From: JACPDI01 sp035463475
Lineage (GTDB): Bacteria > Acidobacteriota > Vicinamibacteria > Vicinamibacterales > 2-12-FULL-66-21
Assembly: GCA_035463475.1 (NCBI GenBank)
Contig: DATHTE010000058.1
Span: 1-64,000 of the forward strand
Length of the DNA stretch: 64,000 bases
Direction of reading: 5' to 3'
Shown here one piece after another: positions 62,875-64,000 of this stretch. The notes below the pieces were generated by a model that saw only the letters and a list, made by a program, of their open reading frames with translations, searched no databases and was not told the origin of the DNA. Every line of letters begins with the position of its first letter. The stretch's first letter is position 1. Position numbers and translations under genes: made by a program.

Positions 62875-64000
62875 TTAGATCATCTCGCGCACCTTGTCCC
62901 TGATCACCGTCCACGCGATCTTCTCGCGGTTCGGCTCCCCCTTCACGAGTGACTTCGCGAACTGCGTCGCCTGTTCGAGCGTGATTTTCGGCGGCATGGG
63001 AGGCACGAACGGATCGACGACAGCCTCGATCACGGCCGGACCGGGCGCCGCGAGCGCCTCGTCGAGAATGGCGCCGCACTGTTCCGGATCCTCGATCGTG
63101 AACGCGCCCGCGCCGAACCCGCGCGCGACCGCGGCGAAGTCGATCGGCTGCAGCTCGCAGCCGTACTCGGGGTTCCCTTCGAACACCATCTGCTCCCATT
63201 TGATCATCCCGAGGCTGTTGTTCTTCACGACGACGATCTTCACCGGCAGCTGGTACTTGACGGCCGTGGCGAGTTCCCCCAGCAGCATCGTGAACCCGCC
63301 GTCCCCCACGAACGCCACGACCTGGCGCTCCGGATACGCGAGCTGCGCGGCAATCGCGTAGGGCACGCCGTTGGCCATCGTGGCGAGCGTGCCGGAGAGC
63401 GAGTACATCTGGTGGCGTTTCGCCGGCAGTTGCCGCGCGAACCAGGTGGCCACCGTCCCGCTGTCGCCACAGACGATCGCGTCGTCTCGCAGACGGCGCC
63501 CGAGCTCCCACGCCACAACCCACGGCTTCATCGGCATCTCACGGCTCGTGCCGCGCTCGTCGAGCACCTGGCGCCACTCGCGCATGCCCTGCTGCGCGCG
63601 CGCGAGGAAGCTGCGGTCGTCGTGGCGGCGCAGCAGCGGCAGCAGCGCGCGGATGGTGCGGCGGCAGTCGCCGACCAGGCCCACTTCCACCGGGTACCGG
63701 AGTCCGATGCGCCCGGCGTCCACATCGATCTGAACGCCGCGCGCCTGGCCCGGTTTCGGCAGGAACTCGATGTACGGGAAGGAGGTGCCGACGAGCAGGA
63801 GGGTATCGCACTGTTCCATCGCTTCTTGCGAAGGCTTTGTGCCCAGCAGGCCGATGGAACCGGTCGTGTACGGGCTGTCGTCCGGAACCGCCGCCTTCCC
63901 GAGCAGCGGCTTCGCGATGGGCGCCCCGAGCAGATCCGCAAGCTGTTCGAGCTCGTCGGCAGCGCCGAGCGCGCCGCGCCCAGCCAGGATGGTTACCCGC
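62875..64000 (-). CDS. PoxB-like thiamine-diphosphate enzyme (partial)
   Basis: The C-terminal 375 or so residues of a pyruvate oxidase/acetolactate-synthase-family enzyme; the frame stays open to the right end of the window, so its start lies outside. The middle domain begins with VTILAGRGALGAADELEQ, the C-terminal TPP site is GDGGFTMLLGELATAVKYQL then VVVKNNSLGMIKWE. The NNSLGMIKWEQM pattern suits PoxB/pyruvate dehydrogenase (quinone), which makes acetate and CO2 from pyruvate; other members of the family cannot be excluded. Together with the downstream dehydrogenase it would run lactate to pyruvate to acetate. Confidence 0.8.
   Translation of the reverse strand, partial: RVTILAGRGALGAADELEQLADLLGAPIAKPLLGKAAVPDDSPYTTGSIGLLGTKPSQEAMEQCDTLLLVGTSFPYIEFLPKPGQARGVQIDVDAGRIGLRYPVEVGLVGDCRRTIRALLPLLRRHDDRSFLARAQQGMREWRQVLDERGTSREMPMKPWVVAWELGRRLRDDAIVCGDSGTVATWFARQLPAKRHQMYSLSGTLATMANGVPYAIAAQLAYPERQVVAFVGDGGFTMLLGELATAVKYQLPVKIVVVKNNSLGMIKWEQMVFEGNPEYGCELQPIDFAAVARGFGAGAFTIEDPEQCGAILDEALAAPGPAVIEAVVDPFVPPMPPKITLEQATQFAKSLVKGEPNREKIAWTVIRDKVREMI

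Overview
The window is GC-rich, gene-dense chromosomal DNA that looks like an Acidobacteriota genome, probably of the Vicinamibacteria type. This placement is inferred from gene content: an ADOP-type FtsX/MacB permease, a TonB-dependent receptor with an N-terminal carboxypeptidase-regulatory domain, a DUF5916 protein, a particular arrangement of cytochrome c maturation genes, and several families of short palindromic or tandem repeats between genes. No 16S rRNA is present, so the placement is not proven. There is no sign of prophage, CRISPR, integrase or complete insertion sequence.

Layout. 1-15.2 kb is a cell-surface/glycan island: the tail of an FAD oxidoreductase, two paralogous Fn3-like lipoproteins, a flippase-like membrane protein, a methyltransferase, another lipoprotein, four large polytopic GT-C-like proteins (two of them close paralogues), an SGNH hydrolase, a dolichol-phosphate-mannose-synthase-like GT2 and a DedA-like protein. 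15.2-19.8 kb is housekeeping: an outer-membrane barrel, SuhB-type phosphatase, an RsbW-like anti-sigma factor, aroA-aroK and a phosphoesterase. 19.8-27.4 kb is a System I cytochrome c maturation operon, read leftward as ccmE, ccmF (fused to a CcmH-like tail), a zinc-ribbon protein, a carboxypeptidase-regulatory-like protein, ccmA, ccmB, ccmC, ccmD and a small coupled ORF. 27.4-33.3 kb carries maf, a DUF721/DciA-like gene, thiolase, a response regulator, a DUF457-type membrane hydrolase, recA, a Crp/Fnr regulator, a DivIC/FtsB-like gene and tRNA-Phe. 33.4-48.6 kb is mostly envelope: a DUF5916 barrel, small membrane proteins, a ScyD/E-like protein, a surface-antigen barrel with a partner of unknown function, a TonB receptor and the ADOP permease. 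48.7-55.1 kb holds DUF1579, ProX, ankyrin, DUF3667, an HGSNAT-like acyltransferase, NhaA and threonine aldolase. 55.2-64 kb is a 2-oxoacid oxidation region: iorA-iorB-ADP-forming acyl-CoA synthetase in one operon, a broken alkB fragment, then a convergent pair made of an FAD/Fe-S D-2-hydroxyacid (lactate/glycolate-type) dehydrogenase and a PoxB-like enzyme that runs off the end.

How the genes work together. Three functional blocks are coherent. The ccm block should attach heme to periplasmic c-type cytochromes, but with a CxxxY CcmE instead of the usual HxxxY. The iorAB/ACD block can convert aryl pyruvates to aryl-CoA and recover ATP; the downstream dehydrogenase and PoxB-like enzyme feed the same 2-oxoacid/acetate node. 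The 1-15 kb block is consistent with making and exporting a surface glycan.

Most notable observations: a 51-nt palindromic element that sits in frame inside the zinc-ribbon gene of the ccm operon; two copies of a second palindrome family next to gene ends; three identical-type hairpins in the ccmE-ccmF gap; an IorA that lacks its usual C-terminal ferredoxin domain; and the truncated, frameshifted alkB remnant between convergent operons.
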